DNA of 64,000 nucleotides from Pokkaliibacter sp. MBI-7 (GTDB lineage Bacteria > Pseudomonadota > Gammaproteobacteria > Pseudomonadales > Balneatricaceae). Below, in pieces: positions 52,499-61,401 of the stretch. The stretch covers positions 4,055,001-4,119,000 of the forward strand of contig NZ_JARVTG010000001.1 in NCBI RefSeq assembly GCF_029846635.1. Reading direction: 5' to 3'. Position 1 is the first letter of the stretch; every line of letters starts with the position of its first letter. The position numbers and the translations under genes were made by a program. The notes under the pieces are model-generated. The model was not told the origin of the DNA. It ran no database searches and saw nothing but the letters and a program-made list of their open reading frames with translations.

Positions 52499-52879
52499 GT
52501 GAGCTTGATAAATGCACTGGTGGTTTATGCGCGAGACCTGTCAGGCGTGAGCCGCTTCTATCAGGCGGTACTGGCAGGACAGATCAGCGAGCAGCACGAC
52601 GACTATTGGATAGTCATTGCCCCCGGCATGGAGGTGGTGGTGCTTTCCACCCCGCTAACCCGGGCGCTGCCCGTTGTTCATGAGCCGCTGCCGCGACAGG
52701 ATGTGGCCATCAAACCGATATTTATTGTTGATGACCTGCAACGGGTCAGAGAGGCAGCGGTAGCAACAGGAGGCGGAGCTAAGCCAGTTCAGGCCGAATG
52801 GCGATTTGGAGACTTTCGGGTGCTGGATGGCTGGGACCCGGAGGGCAATATTATTCAGTTCCGGCAGAAGGCCGCATGA
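52499..52879 (+). CDS. VOC-superfamily (glyoxalase-like) protein
   Basis: The protein has 126 residues from a GTG at 52499, preceded by GGAGGG. It shows the paired beta-alpha-beta-beta-beta units of the vicinal oxygen chelate fold: LINALVVYARDLSGVSRFYQ, then an IKPIFIVDDLQRVREAAV half and a final DGWDPEGNIIQFRQ, which normally provides a metal-binding Glu near NIIQF. Members are metal-dependent isomerases, dioxygenases or resistance proteins. Nothing in the context fixes the substrate. Confidence 0.82.
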   Translation: MSLINALVVYARDLSGVSRFYQAVLAGQISEQHDDYWIVIAPGMEVVVLSTPLTRALPVVHEPLPRQDVAIKPIFIVDDLQRVREAAVATGGGAKPVQAEWRFGDFRVLDGWDPEGNIIQFRQKAA

Positions 52880-52918
52880 GATGGGAAAGGGCCCACGGTA
52901 CAGCGGTGGCCCTTGTTG

Positions 52919-53029
52919 TCAGTAGTGATAACGCAGCTGAGCAATAAGCAGGCTATCTTCTGTCACCTTGTAGACAAGGCGATGTTCATCGTTGATACGC
53001 CTCGACCAGTAGCCTGCGAGGCCATGCTC
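52919..53029 (-). pseudogene. yoeB: YoeB-type toxin C-terminal remnant
   Basis: Leftward from 53029 the frame encodes HGLAGYWSRRINDEHRLVYK and ends in a RYHY tail before TGA at 52919-52921. This is the C-terminal third of the YoeB mRNA interferase, including the catalytic Glu and His region (NDEHRLVY) and the terminal HY. A stop (TAA) lies just upstream in frame and the next gene's coding region begins there, so the N-terminal part and the YefM antitoxin are gone. It is a decayed toxin-antitoxin locus. Confidence 0.85.
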
Positions 53030-53037
53030 TTACCCCG

Positions 53038-54150
53038 TTAGCGCTTGCTCTTGCTGGGATAGTCCGTGCGCAGTTCCAGTCGCCACAGCTGTACCTGATC
53101 ATCCTGAGTCAGCCCGGCGATTTCCTCGGCATCATTGCCTGCACCGATAAACAGATCCATGCGCACATTAGAGGTGATGGCGGCACCACGGTCCTGGCCG
53201 ATCACCAGTTGCTGCACCTTCTTGCCATTGCCCAGCGTGCCGCTGACAAACACTGGCAGACCGGGGATAAAGTGCTGCCAGTCGAGGGCGGCGCTGCGAT
53301 AGGGCGTCAGGCCTGCCGTCAGGTTCATGGCGCCGGGAGGGCCGACCCGCTTTACTCCTTGCGGGTCTTTGCCGACAGAGAAAAACACCATGCGCTTGTT
53401 GCGCCAGTACACATCGTCCTGCTCAGGCTGGGTGTGCGTTGCCATCCAGGCCTTGATGGTCTGCATGGAAATCTCTTCCTTACTGATCTCGCCACGATCC
53501 ACCAGTACCTTGCCGATGGAGGTATAGGGCATGTTGTTGGTGCCCGCGTAGACAAAACGCACTTCGTCACCGTTGGCCAGTACGCCGGTACCGCTACCCT
53601 GTACCTGCAGCACAAAGGCTGACCAGCGGTCGGTGTAATACAGCACCTGACTGCGCAGTTGCGCCACCTTGCCACTTTCAATGGCCTGACGGTCAGGGCT
53701 CTGCCCAGACGACCATTGGGCAGGCAGGGCGTAAATAGGCCAGTTCAGGGTGCTGGTTGGCTTCTTGCTGATGGGAAGGCTGGGCTCGTAATACGCCGTC
53801 AGCATCGGATGGCGCTGGCTCGACTGCATGGGGATGGCCACGAAGTACTGATCCAGCCAGGTCAGCCACTCCTTGTGGCTGGCCCGTTTGTTCATCAGCT
53901 CATGGGCGCGCTGGCAGGACTGCTGATACAGCTGGAACTGCTGACCGGAAAACTGGCGGTCACCTGCAACGCCCAGAGGTTTGCCATTGCCACGTTCGCG
54001 GTATTTATCGCAGCTGTGCAGATAGGTTTGCACCGCCAGAGGCAGGTTGTCCCGGCTGATACCGGGCAGTGTGGAAGGCAGGCTATGGGCACTGGGGGCG
54101 ATAAACAGTTGAACAAGACCCATAACGATGCCGGGCAGGCTGAAAGGCAT
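53038..54150 (-). CDS. mltA: membrane-bound lytic murein transglycosylase A
   Basis: The protein has 370 residues from an ATG at 54150; the frame is open further upstream but without a plausible start region. A hydrophobic N-terminus (residues 1-22) serves as export signal; a lipobox cysteine is not evident, unlike E. coli MltA. The MltA barrel (about 110-260) includes MLTAYYEP, FVLQVQGSGTGVLANG and the C-terminal 3D domain VIGQDRGAAI, whose Asp is the catalytic acid. It cleaves glycan strands to 1,6-anhydro-muropeptides, the substrates recycled by AmpD. A YoeB remnant lies directly after its stop. Confidence 0.92.
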   Translation of the reverse strand: MPFSLPGIVMGLVQLFIAPSAHSLPSTLPGISRDNLPLAVQTYLHSCDKYRERGNGKPLGVAGDRQFSGQQFQLYQQSCQRAHELMNKRASHKEWLTWLDQYFVAIPMQSSQRHPMLTAYYEPSLPISKKPTSTLNWPIYALPAQWSSGQSPDRQAIESGKVAQLRSQVLYYTDRWSAFVLQVQGSGTGVLANGDEVRFVYAGTNNMPYTSIGKVLVDRGEISKEEISMQTIKAWMATHTQPEQDDVYWRNKRMVFFSVGKDPQGVKRVGPPGAMNLTAGLTPYRSAALDWQHFIPGLPVFVSGTLGNGKKVQQLVIGQDRGAAITSNVRMDLFIGAGNDAEEIAGLTQDDQVQLWRLELRTDYPSKSKR

Positions 54151-54403
54151 AACGGACCCTGAAGACGTGTTGCTCAATTGGTTGCTCGAAAAATACGCCA
54201 GCCCGTCAATGTCGACCCTGAAACAGGGGATAAATGTGGCGTAACTGAGAACGGGCCCGAGCACTATGACGAGCTTTGCCGGAGGGTTCAAGCCGACAAA
54301 TGCTTGACTGATCAGAGGCGGGCTACCATGGTTAGCAATGGACTGGTGGAAAGTAGGGGTATCGATACTGCCACCAGCAAACTCATCACAATGGACAGTT
54401 CAG

Positions 54404-55480
54404 ATGGCAAAACGGGATTCAGGACCCGAATGGGTTCCGCGCTTGAGCAGTGCAGCGGAGCTGGAAATTCCCTGGGAAATGCTTGAGCCCCTGATAGGTG
54501 GCCGTTCAGTGGTGGATCTGCGTCAGCTGCAGCTGGCGGATACCGATGCTGCTGTGCGTTTTCTGTCTGCTTATGGCTTTAACAGCGACACGCAGGAAGA
54601 CCGTCAATGGATGATGCTGATCCATGAGCGCGCCATTAATTACCTTGATGAATGGGTATTACCCTGGCATCACCTTGAGCGGGTGCCGGAGCCCTATCGT
54701 TCCATGCCGATCGAAACCCTGCTGGTGGAGGCTTCCCGTCCGGGCAATCACCCCTGGCCAAACTGGCCTTGTGTACTGCTCAAGGTGATGCACTGTGCCA
54801 CCCATGCCTTGTTCAGTGAAGATCAGGAAGCCCATCGGTTTGCTCTGGACAGCATACGTTCACGCTATCTGCCGTTCCTGTTTGAGCAACAGGGGCAGCA
54901 ATGGATTGGTGACGAACGCTGCAAGATTCCGCTGGTGGAGTTTCGCATCAAGGAGGAAAAGTCCTTTGAGCGGATCATGACCAAACTGCTGCACAAGCCG
55001 GGCAATCTGGCCTCGGAAGTGTTTGACCGGCTGGGAGTGCGGCTGGTGACGCACGATATTTTCTCTGCCGTGCTGCTGATCCAGTTTCTGCGCAGCCGTG
55101 CCATCATCATGCTCGCCAACCAGCTGCCGGAGCGCACCCGCAACTCACTGGCGGAGCTGGATGAAATCCACCGTCTGTACGGCATCAGCTCATCCTATAT
55201 CGTCGAATCCGCCAGCGAGTCGTTGGGGCAGGAGGGTAGCCGGGATAATCCTTTCAGTGACCGCACTTTCCGCATGTTCAAATTCGTTGAGCGGTTGATC
55301 TTGCGTATGCCCAGCGGTCGGCGGTGTATCTATCCCTATGAAATTCAGGTTTTGGATGCTAATTCACTGGAGGCCACCGGGCAGGGGGCAGCCACCCACG
55401 ATGCCTACGAAGCCCGGCAGATGGGCCGGGTCAGGCAGCGCCTGTTCGGGCATTTTCCGACGGTGGATGTCAGCCACTGA
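54404..55480 (+). CDS. RelA/SpoT-like nucleotidyltransferase-fold protein of unknown function
   Basis: The protein has 358 residues from an ATG at 54404; an in-frame ATG at 54338 is possible. The N-terminal 170 residues are of no known family (Trp- and Pro-rich, with LLKVMHCATHAL). The second half carries a pattern like the (p)ppGpp synthetase core: RIKEEKSFERIMTKL (R181, K183, S187, like RxKxxxS of the ATP loop), EVFDRLGVRLVT (D208, the metal Asp position) and YPYEIQVLD (E313, the catalytic Glu position). I recall uncharacterised TIGR04552-type proteins of this kind. Whether it makes an alarmone is unknown. It is a single gene between mltA and an AT-rich patch. Confidence 0.6.
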   Translation: MAKRDSGPEWVPRLSSAAELEIPWEMLEPLIGGRSVVDLRQLQLADTDAAVRFLSAYGFNSDTQEDRQWMMLIHERAINYLDEWVLPWHHLERVPEPYRSMPIETLLVEASRPGNHPWPNWPCVLLKVMHCATHALFSEDQEAHRFALDSIRSRYLPFLFEQQGQQWIGDERCKIPLVEFRIKEEKSFERIMTKLLHKPGNLASEVFDRLGVRLVTHDIFSAVLLIQFLRSRAIIMLANQLPERTRNSLAELDEIHRLYGISSSYIVESASESLGQEGSRDNPFSDRTFRMFKFVERLILRMPSGRRCIYPYEIQVLDANSLEATGQGAATHDAYEARQMGRVRQRLFGHFPTVDVSH

Positions 55481-55499
55481 CATCACGGTTCACAGAGAT

Positions 55500-55529
55500 G
55501 CTCGTTCCTGTTCAGTATCGGGAACGAGC
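55500..55529. terminator. hairpin after RelA-like gene
   Basis: GCTCGTTCC (55500-55508) pairs perfectly with GGAACGAGC (55521-55529) around a 12-base loop, 20 bp past the stop. No T-run follows, so termination by it alone is uncertain. Confidence 0.4.
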
Positions 55530-55558
55530 CTCACGGACAGAGCGTTGTCTCAACAGGC

Positions 55559-55756
55559 TTAGTCCAACCCAAGGTCTCTTCCTGCAAGCGCATTAGTGGC
55601 GGCGACGGTTGCTTCGAAATGATTGTCCAGACGCTGTTTAGTCTCTGCAAGCATAGGTGTGCATTCTCTGGCATTTAAATGCTTAATTATTGGAGTAAAA
55701 GAGCTATCAACCTCCAGGAATTTGAATATCTGTTGCATCCAATTGAGCAGTAGTCG
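55559..55756 (-). pseudogene. sulfotransferase C-terminal remnant
   Basis: A leftward frame of 65 codons ends at TAA 55559-55561 and carries a stop (TAG) just upstream at 55757-55759. The encoded stretch (FKFLEVDSSFTP, then TPMLAETKQRLDNHFEATV and ALAGRDLGLD) resembles the C-terminus of Sulfotransfer_1 proteins, where a Phe-Leu-Gly/Glu-Val core is followed by a helix and a terminal GRDL. It has no start and no PAPS-binding motif, so it is a fragment. The surrounding DNA is AT-richer than the rest of the window. Confidence 0.6.
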
Positions 55757-55798
55757 CTATTTAGCGAGGAAAAAGAAGACCAGAAAGGTACATGGTTT

Positions 55799-56239
55799 TT
55801 ACAACGCTTTGTAATAGGGACGATAAGCAGCCATCGAAAAGCCGTTTCGTACATAGAAGCTTTTTAGCCATGGTTTGTTATCTGCAATATCACCGCTTAT
55901 AACGACTGCACCCAGCTTTTTAGCCTCGGACTCGATTTGAGATATTAATCTGGAAGCGGCTCCTGATCTGCGGTGTTGTGGCAGAATAAAAATCTCATCA
56001 ATAGCTACCTCAATGCCCATAAATTCAAAGCTATAGGTGTAAGTAACATTAATATAACCAATCGTTGTGCCGGCACTGTGCGCGATATACGAGCTCACCA
56101 ATTCCGGGTGAAGGAAAGCGCTTGAAATGGCTGCTGATACCTGGCTGGGACTATTGATGATGGATTCTTCAGCATTGAACTGCATCATCAACTCGGCAAG
56201 AAGTTTTATATCTGACGTGGTGGCTTTTCTAATTTGCAT
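55799..56239 (-). CDS. GNAT-family N-acetyltransferase
   Basis: The protein has 146 residues, normal for a single GNAT domain. It begins MQIRKATTSDIKLLAELM; the acetyl-CoA loop is LPQHRRSGAASRLISQIE (R/Q-x-x-G-A type, about 90-107), and the C-terminal YVRNGFS is typical of motif B. Acceptor substrate unknown. The gene is AT-richer than its neighbours and sits between a sulfotransferase fragment and a MITE copy, so it was probably acquired. No operon partners. Confidence 0.85.
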   Translation of the reverse strand: MQIRKATTSDIKLLAELMMQFNAEESIINSPSQVSAAISSAFLHPELVSSYIAHSAGTTIGYINVTYTYSFEFMGIEVAIDEIFILPQHRRSGAASRLISQIESEAKKLGAVVISGDIADNKPWLKSFYVRNGFSMAAYRPYYKAL

Positions 56240-56316
56240 ATTGATACAGCTGCCTGTGAAATAAGGTGATTTGATATTAAGCCTGAATTCGGTGGTACAG
56301 GTAATGTTGTCACCTC

Positions 56317-56481
56317 TTAGCAGGTCGTTGAAAATCTATCTGCGTTGCCGAATACCGCGTCAAAAACAGGCTCAAAATGCTCATTTAGTCCACTAAACTC
56401 CGCTTTTTCGCCTGTTTCTTGTGCCCTCGGGGTATTTCCTTGTCTCGGCTGCCTCGATAACGTTTTTCAACAGCCTGTTAG
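56317..56481. mobile_element. MITE-like element, type B, copy 2 (inverted)
   Basis: This is the reverse complement of the element at 40200-40347, nearly identical except for a 17-base insertion (TACCCCGAGGGCACAAG on the complementary strand) after GACAAGGAAA and a few point changes. Its ends are TTAGCAGGTCGTTGAAAA and the complement of TTTTTCAACAGCCTGTTAG. The region 56240-56637 otherwise has no gene. Confidence 0.85.
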
Positions 56482-56637
56482 AAAAGCCCCATCATGCTTG
56501 TTGCTGCAAGCTGGCTTTAGCGGGCTGGAGAGTCTTCACCCTGTTTCCTGTTCCCTTAACACATCGGCTAAAAGGCGCGTATCAGGCAGGCAGTGGCGCT
56601 TATACCTGGCAGGTAAGATTGATGTTGTATTTGCAGC

Positions 56638-57570
56638 TCACCCCAACCACTCCATCCACTGTGGATTCACCCGTTCGGCATAGGCGCGGCAGCTGTCACG
56701 CAGGGTCTGTACGGCGGAAATCACCCGGAGGTCGGCATCATGGCGATGGCACAGGCTGACAATAATGGGGGGCAGTGGTGCCGCCAGCGCCAGCTCGACA
56801 AACTCGCCGCTGCTGAGCGCCTGCTGCACAAACAGAGCGGGAATGGCCGCGACGCCGTAACCATCCCTCACCAGCTGTACCATGGCTGCCACCGAGGGTG
56901 AGCAGGTCATCCGCACCTGACTGAAGGGCAGGTTTTCCTGCTGGCTCAGTCGTAGCAGGGTGTCTTCCAGTGCGCGCTGGGGAGCGGTACCGCGTTCAAA
57001 GGTCAGAATGGGGCGTGCCAGTACCTGCCGGATCAGGCCATCGCGACTGTCGAACAGATCGTGACGGGCAATCCAGCGTACCGGGTAGAGTGCCAGCGCG
57101 GTGGTCTGCAAATCACTGTGCTCGACGCTGTCGACCCGCACAATCATATCCACGTCGCCCTCCAGCAGGCGCTGATGCAGTACGCGGCTGACATCCACCG
57201 TCAGCGCCACCTCCAGTGCCGGATAGCGCTCCGCCAGCAGACTCATCGCCCCCGCCAGCCAGCTGTGAACGACCGTCTCGATTACCCCCAGCCGCAGCTG
57301 CCCCTGTACCGGGTTGTCCTGCTGGGCGGCGGCTTTCAGTGAGGCCACTGCATGGAGCACGGTACGGGCATGGCCCAGCAGGTATTCACCCTGTGCAGTC
57401 AGGCGGAACTCCTTGCTGCTGCGGTCAATCAGCTCAGTGCGCAGTTCGTCTTCCAGCCCCCTGATCCGCTGTGAAATGGCCGCTGCCGTGGCATGCAGGG
57501 CGCGGGCGGTGGCGCGATAGTTGCGCAGCTCGGCCAGGGTGACAAAGGTTTCCAGAAAGCGGGTATTCAT
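56638..57570 (-). CDS. LysR-family transcriptional regulator, divergent from 5-oxoprolinase
   Basis: The protein has 310 residues. The helix-turn-helix region is in residues 5-65 (NYRATARALHATAAAISQRI), and the effector domain spans about 90-300. It is divergent from the hydantoinase/5-oxoprolinase gene across 165 bp, so it is the likely regulator of that gene. The effector may be 5-oxoproline or a hydantoin, by inference. It is not closely similar to the paired regulators at 498 and 33617. Confidence 0.9.
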   Translation of the reverse strand: MNTRFLETFVTLAELRNYRATARALHATAAAISQRIRGLEDELRTELIDRSSKEFRLTAQGEYLLGHARTVLHAVASLKAAAQQDNPVQGQLRLGVIETVVHSWLAGAMSLLAERYPALEVALTVDVSRVLHQRLLEGDVDMIVRVDSVEHSDLQTTALALYPVRWIARHDLFDSRDGLIRQVLARPILTFERGTAPQRALEDTLLRLSQQENLPFSQVRMTCSPSVAAMVQLVRDGYGVAAIPALFVQQALSSGEFVELALAAPLPPIIVSLCHRHDADLRVISAVQTLRDSCRAYAERVNPQWMEWLG

Positions 57571-57735
57571 GACGCAACCAGCGGGTAATTTGTGTTAAGG
57601 AAATATAAACAAGGGTGGCTATAAAATCTCGTTAACGTTCATTTTTTATTCGTAATAGGGTGTCAGTGACCGTGCCGCTACAGCGCCTGATCGCTGGCAG
57701 GGCACCCCTTCCTGATTGCGAACAGGTGAACCGTG

Positions 57736-60700
57736 ATGACGACTCTGCAGGCTGATATTTCCGCTGTTGCCGCTGCATCTCAACAACCCGCTGGTGCCGT
57801 GGGCTCAGGCCGCTGGCAGTTCTGGATCGACCGCGGTGGCACCTTTACCGATATCGTCGCCCGCCGCCCGGATAACACGCTGGTGACGCACAAGCTGTTG
57901 TCGGAAAACCCCGAGCAGTACCGTGATGCGGCGGTGGCGGGCATCCGCTATCTGCTGGGGCTGCAACCCGGCCAGCCGATCACCCCTGAGCAGGTGGAAG
58001 CGGTGAAGATGGGCACTACGGTGGCCACCAACGCGCTGCTTGAGCGTAAGGGCGAGAAGACCGTGCTGTTTATCACCGAAGGCTTTGCCGATGCGCTGCG
58101 CATTGCCTATCAGAACCGGCCCCGGCTGTTTGATCTGGAGGTACTGCTGCCCGAGCGGCTGTATCACAAGGTGGTCGAAGTGCAGGAGCGGGTGGGCGCC
58201 CACGGTGAACCTGTCACCCCGCTCAACAGCGAGCGAACGCTGGCCGATCTGCATGCCGCCTATGCCGAGGGCTACCGGGCCATCGCCATCGTGCTGATGC
58301 ATGGCTATCGCTATGCCGATCATGAGCAGCTGATCGCTGATCTGGCGCGGGAAGTGGGCTTTACCCAGATCAGCACCTCGCATCAGGCCAGCCCGCTGAT
58401 GAAGCTGGTATCGCGTGGTGACACCACGGTAGTGGATGCCTATCTGTCGCCGATTCTGCGTCGCTATGTGGAGCAGGTGGCGGCGGAGATGCCGGGCGTC
58501 AATCTGCAGTTTATGCAGTCCAGTGGCGGCCTGACCGATGCCCATCGTTTTCAGGGCAAGGATGCCATTCTGTCCGGCCCAGCCGGGGGCATCGTGGGCA
58601 TGGTGCGAACCGGCGAACTGGCCGGCTTCGAGCGCATCATCGGCTTTGATATGGGCGGTACCTCGACCGATGTGTCGCACTATGCCGGTGAATATGAGCG
58701 CGAGTTTGAAACGCAGGTGGCCGGGGTGCGCATGCGGGCGCCGATGATGAGCATCCATACGGTGGCTGCCGGTGGTGGCTCGGTGCTGCAGTTTGATGGT
58801 GCCCGTTATCGTGTGGGCCCGGAGTCGGCCGGGGCCAATCCGGGGCCGGCCAGCTATCGTCGTGGCGGGCCACTGGCAGTGACGGACTGCAACGTCATGC
58901 TGGGCAAGATTCAGCCGGCGTACTTCCCCAGGGTGTTTGGCCCGCAGGCTGATCTGCCGCTGGACCGTGAGGTGGTGGTGGAGCGTTTCAGTGCGCTGGC
59001 TGATGAGGTTTTTCGTGCGACAGGCAAACGCCAGAGTGCTGAGCAGGTGGCCGAAGGCTTCCTGCAGATTGCGGTTGGCAGCATGGCCAACGCCATCAAG
59101 CAGATATCCGTGCAGCGTGGCCATGATGTCACGCGCTATGTGCTCACGACCTTTGGTGGCGCCGGTGGCCAGCACGCCTGTCTGGTGGCAGATACCCTCG
59201 GTATGAGCCGTGTGTTTGCCCATCCGCTGGCCGGGGTGCTGTCAGCCTATGGCATGGGGCTGGCGAACCAGAGTGTGATCCGCGAGCAGGCGCTGGAGGT
59301 GGCGCTGACCGCAGCGGCGCTGGAGGATATGGCCCATCAGCTTGACCGGCTGGCTGCCGATGGTCGCAGCGAGTTGCAGCGGCAGGGAGTCAGTGCCGGG
59401 CGGCTGGAAGAAGTCCGCCATGTGCACTTGCGCTACGCCGGCACTGACAATGCGCTGCAGGTCAGTTTCGGCACGTTGGAACAGATGACTGCACAGTTCG
59501 AGCAGGCCTATCGTCAGCGTTATGCCTTCCTGATGCCCGACAAAGCGCTGATTGCCGAGGCGCTTTCTGTCGAAGTGCTGGGGCTGTCTGATGCGCCGGT
59601 GGAGCACTTTGACCAGCTGCCTGAGCGGGCAGGGGGATTACAGGCCCATGATCAGGTGCAGATGTTCAGTGCCGGAGCCTGGCACAGCACCGGGCTGTAT
59701 CGACGGGAGGACATGCGCCCCGGTGATCGGATCGACGGCCCGGCCATTATCGCCGAGCCGGTGACGACCACCATTGTCGAGGCGGGCTGGCAGGCCGAAG
59801 TGACGAAGCACAACCATCTGCTGCTGCGGCGTGTGCAGCCGCTGCCCAAACGTCAGGCGATGGGCACGGATGCGGATCCGGTGATGCTGGAGATCTTCAA
59901 TAACCTGTTCATGAGCATCGCCGAACAGATGGGGCTGCGCCTGCAGAACACCGCCTTCTCGGTCAATATCAAGGAACGGCTGGACTTCTCCTGTGCCATC
60001 TTTGATGCCGCTGGCAACCTCATTGCTAATGCGCCGCATATGCCGGTGCATCTGGGCTCCATGGGCGAATCGATCAAGACCATCATTCGCGAGAATCACG
60101 GGCTGATGCGTGCAGGTGATGTCTACGCCCTCAATGATCCTTATCAGGGCGGTACCCACCTGCCGGACATTACGGTCGTCACCCCGGTGTTTGACCGCCA
60201 TGGCGACGAGATCCTGTTCTATGTCGGTTCCCGTGGCCATCATGCTGATGTCGGCGGGATCACCCCCGGTTCGGTGCCGCCGACCTCGGTCAGCATTGAT
60301 GAGGAAGGGGTGCGCATCAGTAACTGGAAACTGGTGGAAGCCGGGCGCCTGCGCGAGCAGGAAACGGTCGAACTGTTGCAGTCCGGCCCGTATCCGTCAC
60401 GTAACCCGGCGCAGAACATGGCGGATTTGCGCGCACAGATTGCCGCCAATGAAAAGGGCGTGCAGGAGCTGGGGCGCATGGTCGAGGAGTTCGGGCTGGC
60501 GGTGGTGCGGGCCTATATGGACCACGTACAGAACAACGCCGAAGAAGCGGTACGCCGGGTCATCAGTGCGCTGAAGGACGGCAGTTACACCCTGACGCTG
60601 GATAACGGTGCGCAGATTCAGGTGGCCATTCGTGTTGATCAGACAGCCCGCAGTGCGGTGATCGACTTCACCGGCACCTCGGCACAGCTGCCGAGCAACT

Positions 60701-61401
60701 ACAATGCGCCGCGGGCCATTGCCATGGCGGCGGTGCTGTACGTGTTCCGCACTCTGGTGAAAGACGACATCCCGCTCAATGCCGGCTGCATGAAGCCGCT
60801 GGAGGTTATCATCCCTGCAGGATCAATGCTCAACCCCTGCTATCCGGCAGCCGTGGTGGCCGGCAATGTCGAAACCTCCATGTGTGTCACCAATGCACTC
60901 TACGGTGCGCTGGGGATTATGGCCGCCAGCCAGATCACCATGAATAACTTCACCTTCGGCAACAGCCAGTATCAGTACTATGAAACCCTCGCCGGGGGCA
61001 CGGGTGCGGGTGAGGGTTTCAGCGGCTGCAGCGTGGTGCAGGCCCATATGACCAACTCACGGCTGACCGATCCGGAAATTCTGGAGTGGCGTTATCCGGT
61101 ACGGCTGGAGAGCTTTGCCATCCGGCCAAACTCCGGCGGTAAGGGGCGCTGGTGCGGTGGTGACGGCGGAACCCGGCGCATCCGCTTTCTGCAGCCAATG
61201 ACCGCCTCGATTCTGTCCAACAACCGCAGCACCCAGCCCTTCGGGATGGCCGGCGGAGCGGCAGGGGCGTCCGGGCGTAACTGGGTGGAGCGTGCGGATG
61301 GCCGGGTGACGCGGTTGCGTCACGCCGACTCAGTGGAGCTGCAGGCCGGTGATGTCTTTGTGATCGAGACGCCGGGAGGTGGCGGCTATGGCGCGGTCTG
61401 A
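57736..61401 (+). CDS. 5-oxoprolinase / hydantoinase A-B fusion
   Basis: The protein has 1221 residues, matching eukaryotic-type OPLAH or fused HyuA-HyuB. AGGTGA lies 6 bases before the ATG at 57736. The N-terminal HyuA half (about 25-690) starts WIDRGGTFTDIVARRPD, includes KMGTTVATNALLERKGEK and IIGFDMGGTSTDVSH (the ATP-phosphate motif). The HyuB half begins near residue 710 (PVMLEIFNNLFMSIAEQMG, then NIKERLDFSCAIF) and ends in a glycine-rich tail. The reaction is ATP-dependent ring opening of 5-oxoproline to glutamate or of a hydantoin. LysR genes flank both ends; the 3' end overlaps the next LysR gene by 16 bp. Confidence 0.93.
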   Translation: MTTLQADISAVAAASQQPAGAVGSGRWQFWIDRGGTFTDIVARRPDNTLVTHKLLSENPEQYRDAAVAGIRYLLGLQPGQPITPEQVEAVKMGTTVATNALLERKGEKTVLFITEGFADALRIAYQNRPRLFDLEVLLPERLYHKVVEVQERVGAHGEPVTPLNSERTLADLHAAYAEGYRAIAIVLMHGYRYADHEQLIADLAREVGFTQISTSHQASPLMKLVSRGDTTVVDAYLSPILRRYVEQVAAEMPGVNLQFMQSSGGLTDAHRFQGKDAILSGPAGGIVGMVRTGELAGFERIIGFDMGGTSTDVSHYAGEYEREFETQVAGVRMRAPMMSIHTVAAGGGSVLQFDGARYRVGPESAGANPGPASYRRGGPLAVTDCNVMLGKIQPAYFPRVFGPQADLPLDREVVVERFSALADEVFRATGKRQSAEQVAEGFLQIAVGSMANAIKQISVQRGHDVTRYVLTTFGGAGGQHACLVADTLGMSRVFAHPLAGVLSAYGMGLANQSVIREQALEVALTAAALEDMAHQLDRLAADGRSELQRQGVSAGRLEEVRHVHLRYAGTDNALQVSFGTLEQMTAQFEQAYRQRYAFLMPDKALIAEALSVEVLGLSDAPVEHFDQLPERAGGLQAHDQVQMFSAGAWHSTGLYRREDMRPGDRIDGPAIIAEPVTTTIVEAGWQAEVTKHNHLLLRRVQPLPKRQAMGTDADPVMLEIFNNLFMSIAEQMGLRLQNTAFSVNIKERLDFSCAIFDAAGNLIANAPHMPVHLGSMGESIKTIIRENHGLMRAGDVYALNDPYQGGTHLPDITVVTPVFDRHGDEILFYVGSRGHHADVGGITPGSVPPTSVSIDEEGVRISNWKLVEAGRLREQETVELLQSGPYPSRNPAQNMADLRAQIAANEKGVQELGRMVEEFGLAVVRAYMDHVQNNAEEAVRRVISALKDGSYTLTLDNGAQIQVAIRVDQTARSAVIDFTGTSAQLPSNYNAPRAIAMAAVLYVFRTLVKDDIPLNAGCMKPLEVIIPAGSMLNPCYPAAVVAGNVETSMCVTNALYGALGIMAASQITMNNFTFGNSQYQYYETLAGGTGAGEGFSGCSVVQAHMTNSRLTDPEILEWRYPVRLESFAIRPNSGGKGRWCGGDGGTRRIRFLQPMTASILSNNRSTQPFGMAGGAAGASGRNWVERADGRVTRLRHADSVELQAGDVFVIETPGGGGYGAV

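Noticed and set aside
57805..59223. Long open frame (472 codons) on the minus strand inside the 5-oxoprolinase gene
   Set aside because: It is His-, Gln- and Arg-rich with no recognisable domain, and the opposite strand carries a clear conserved gene. It is a shadow of GC-rich codon use.
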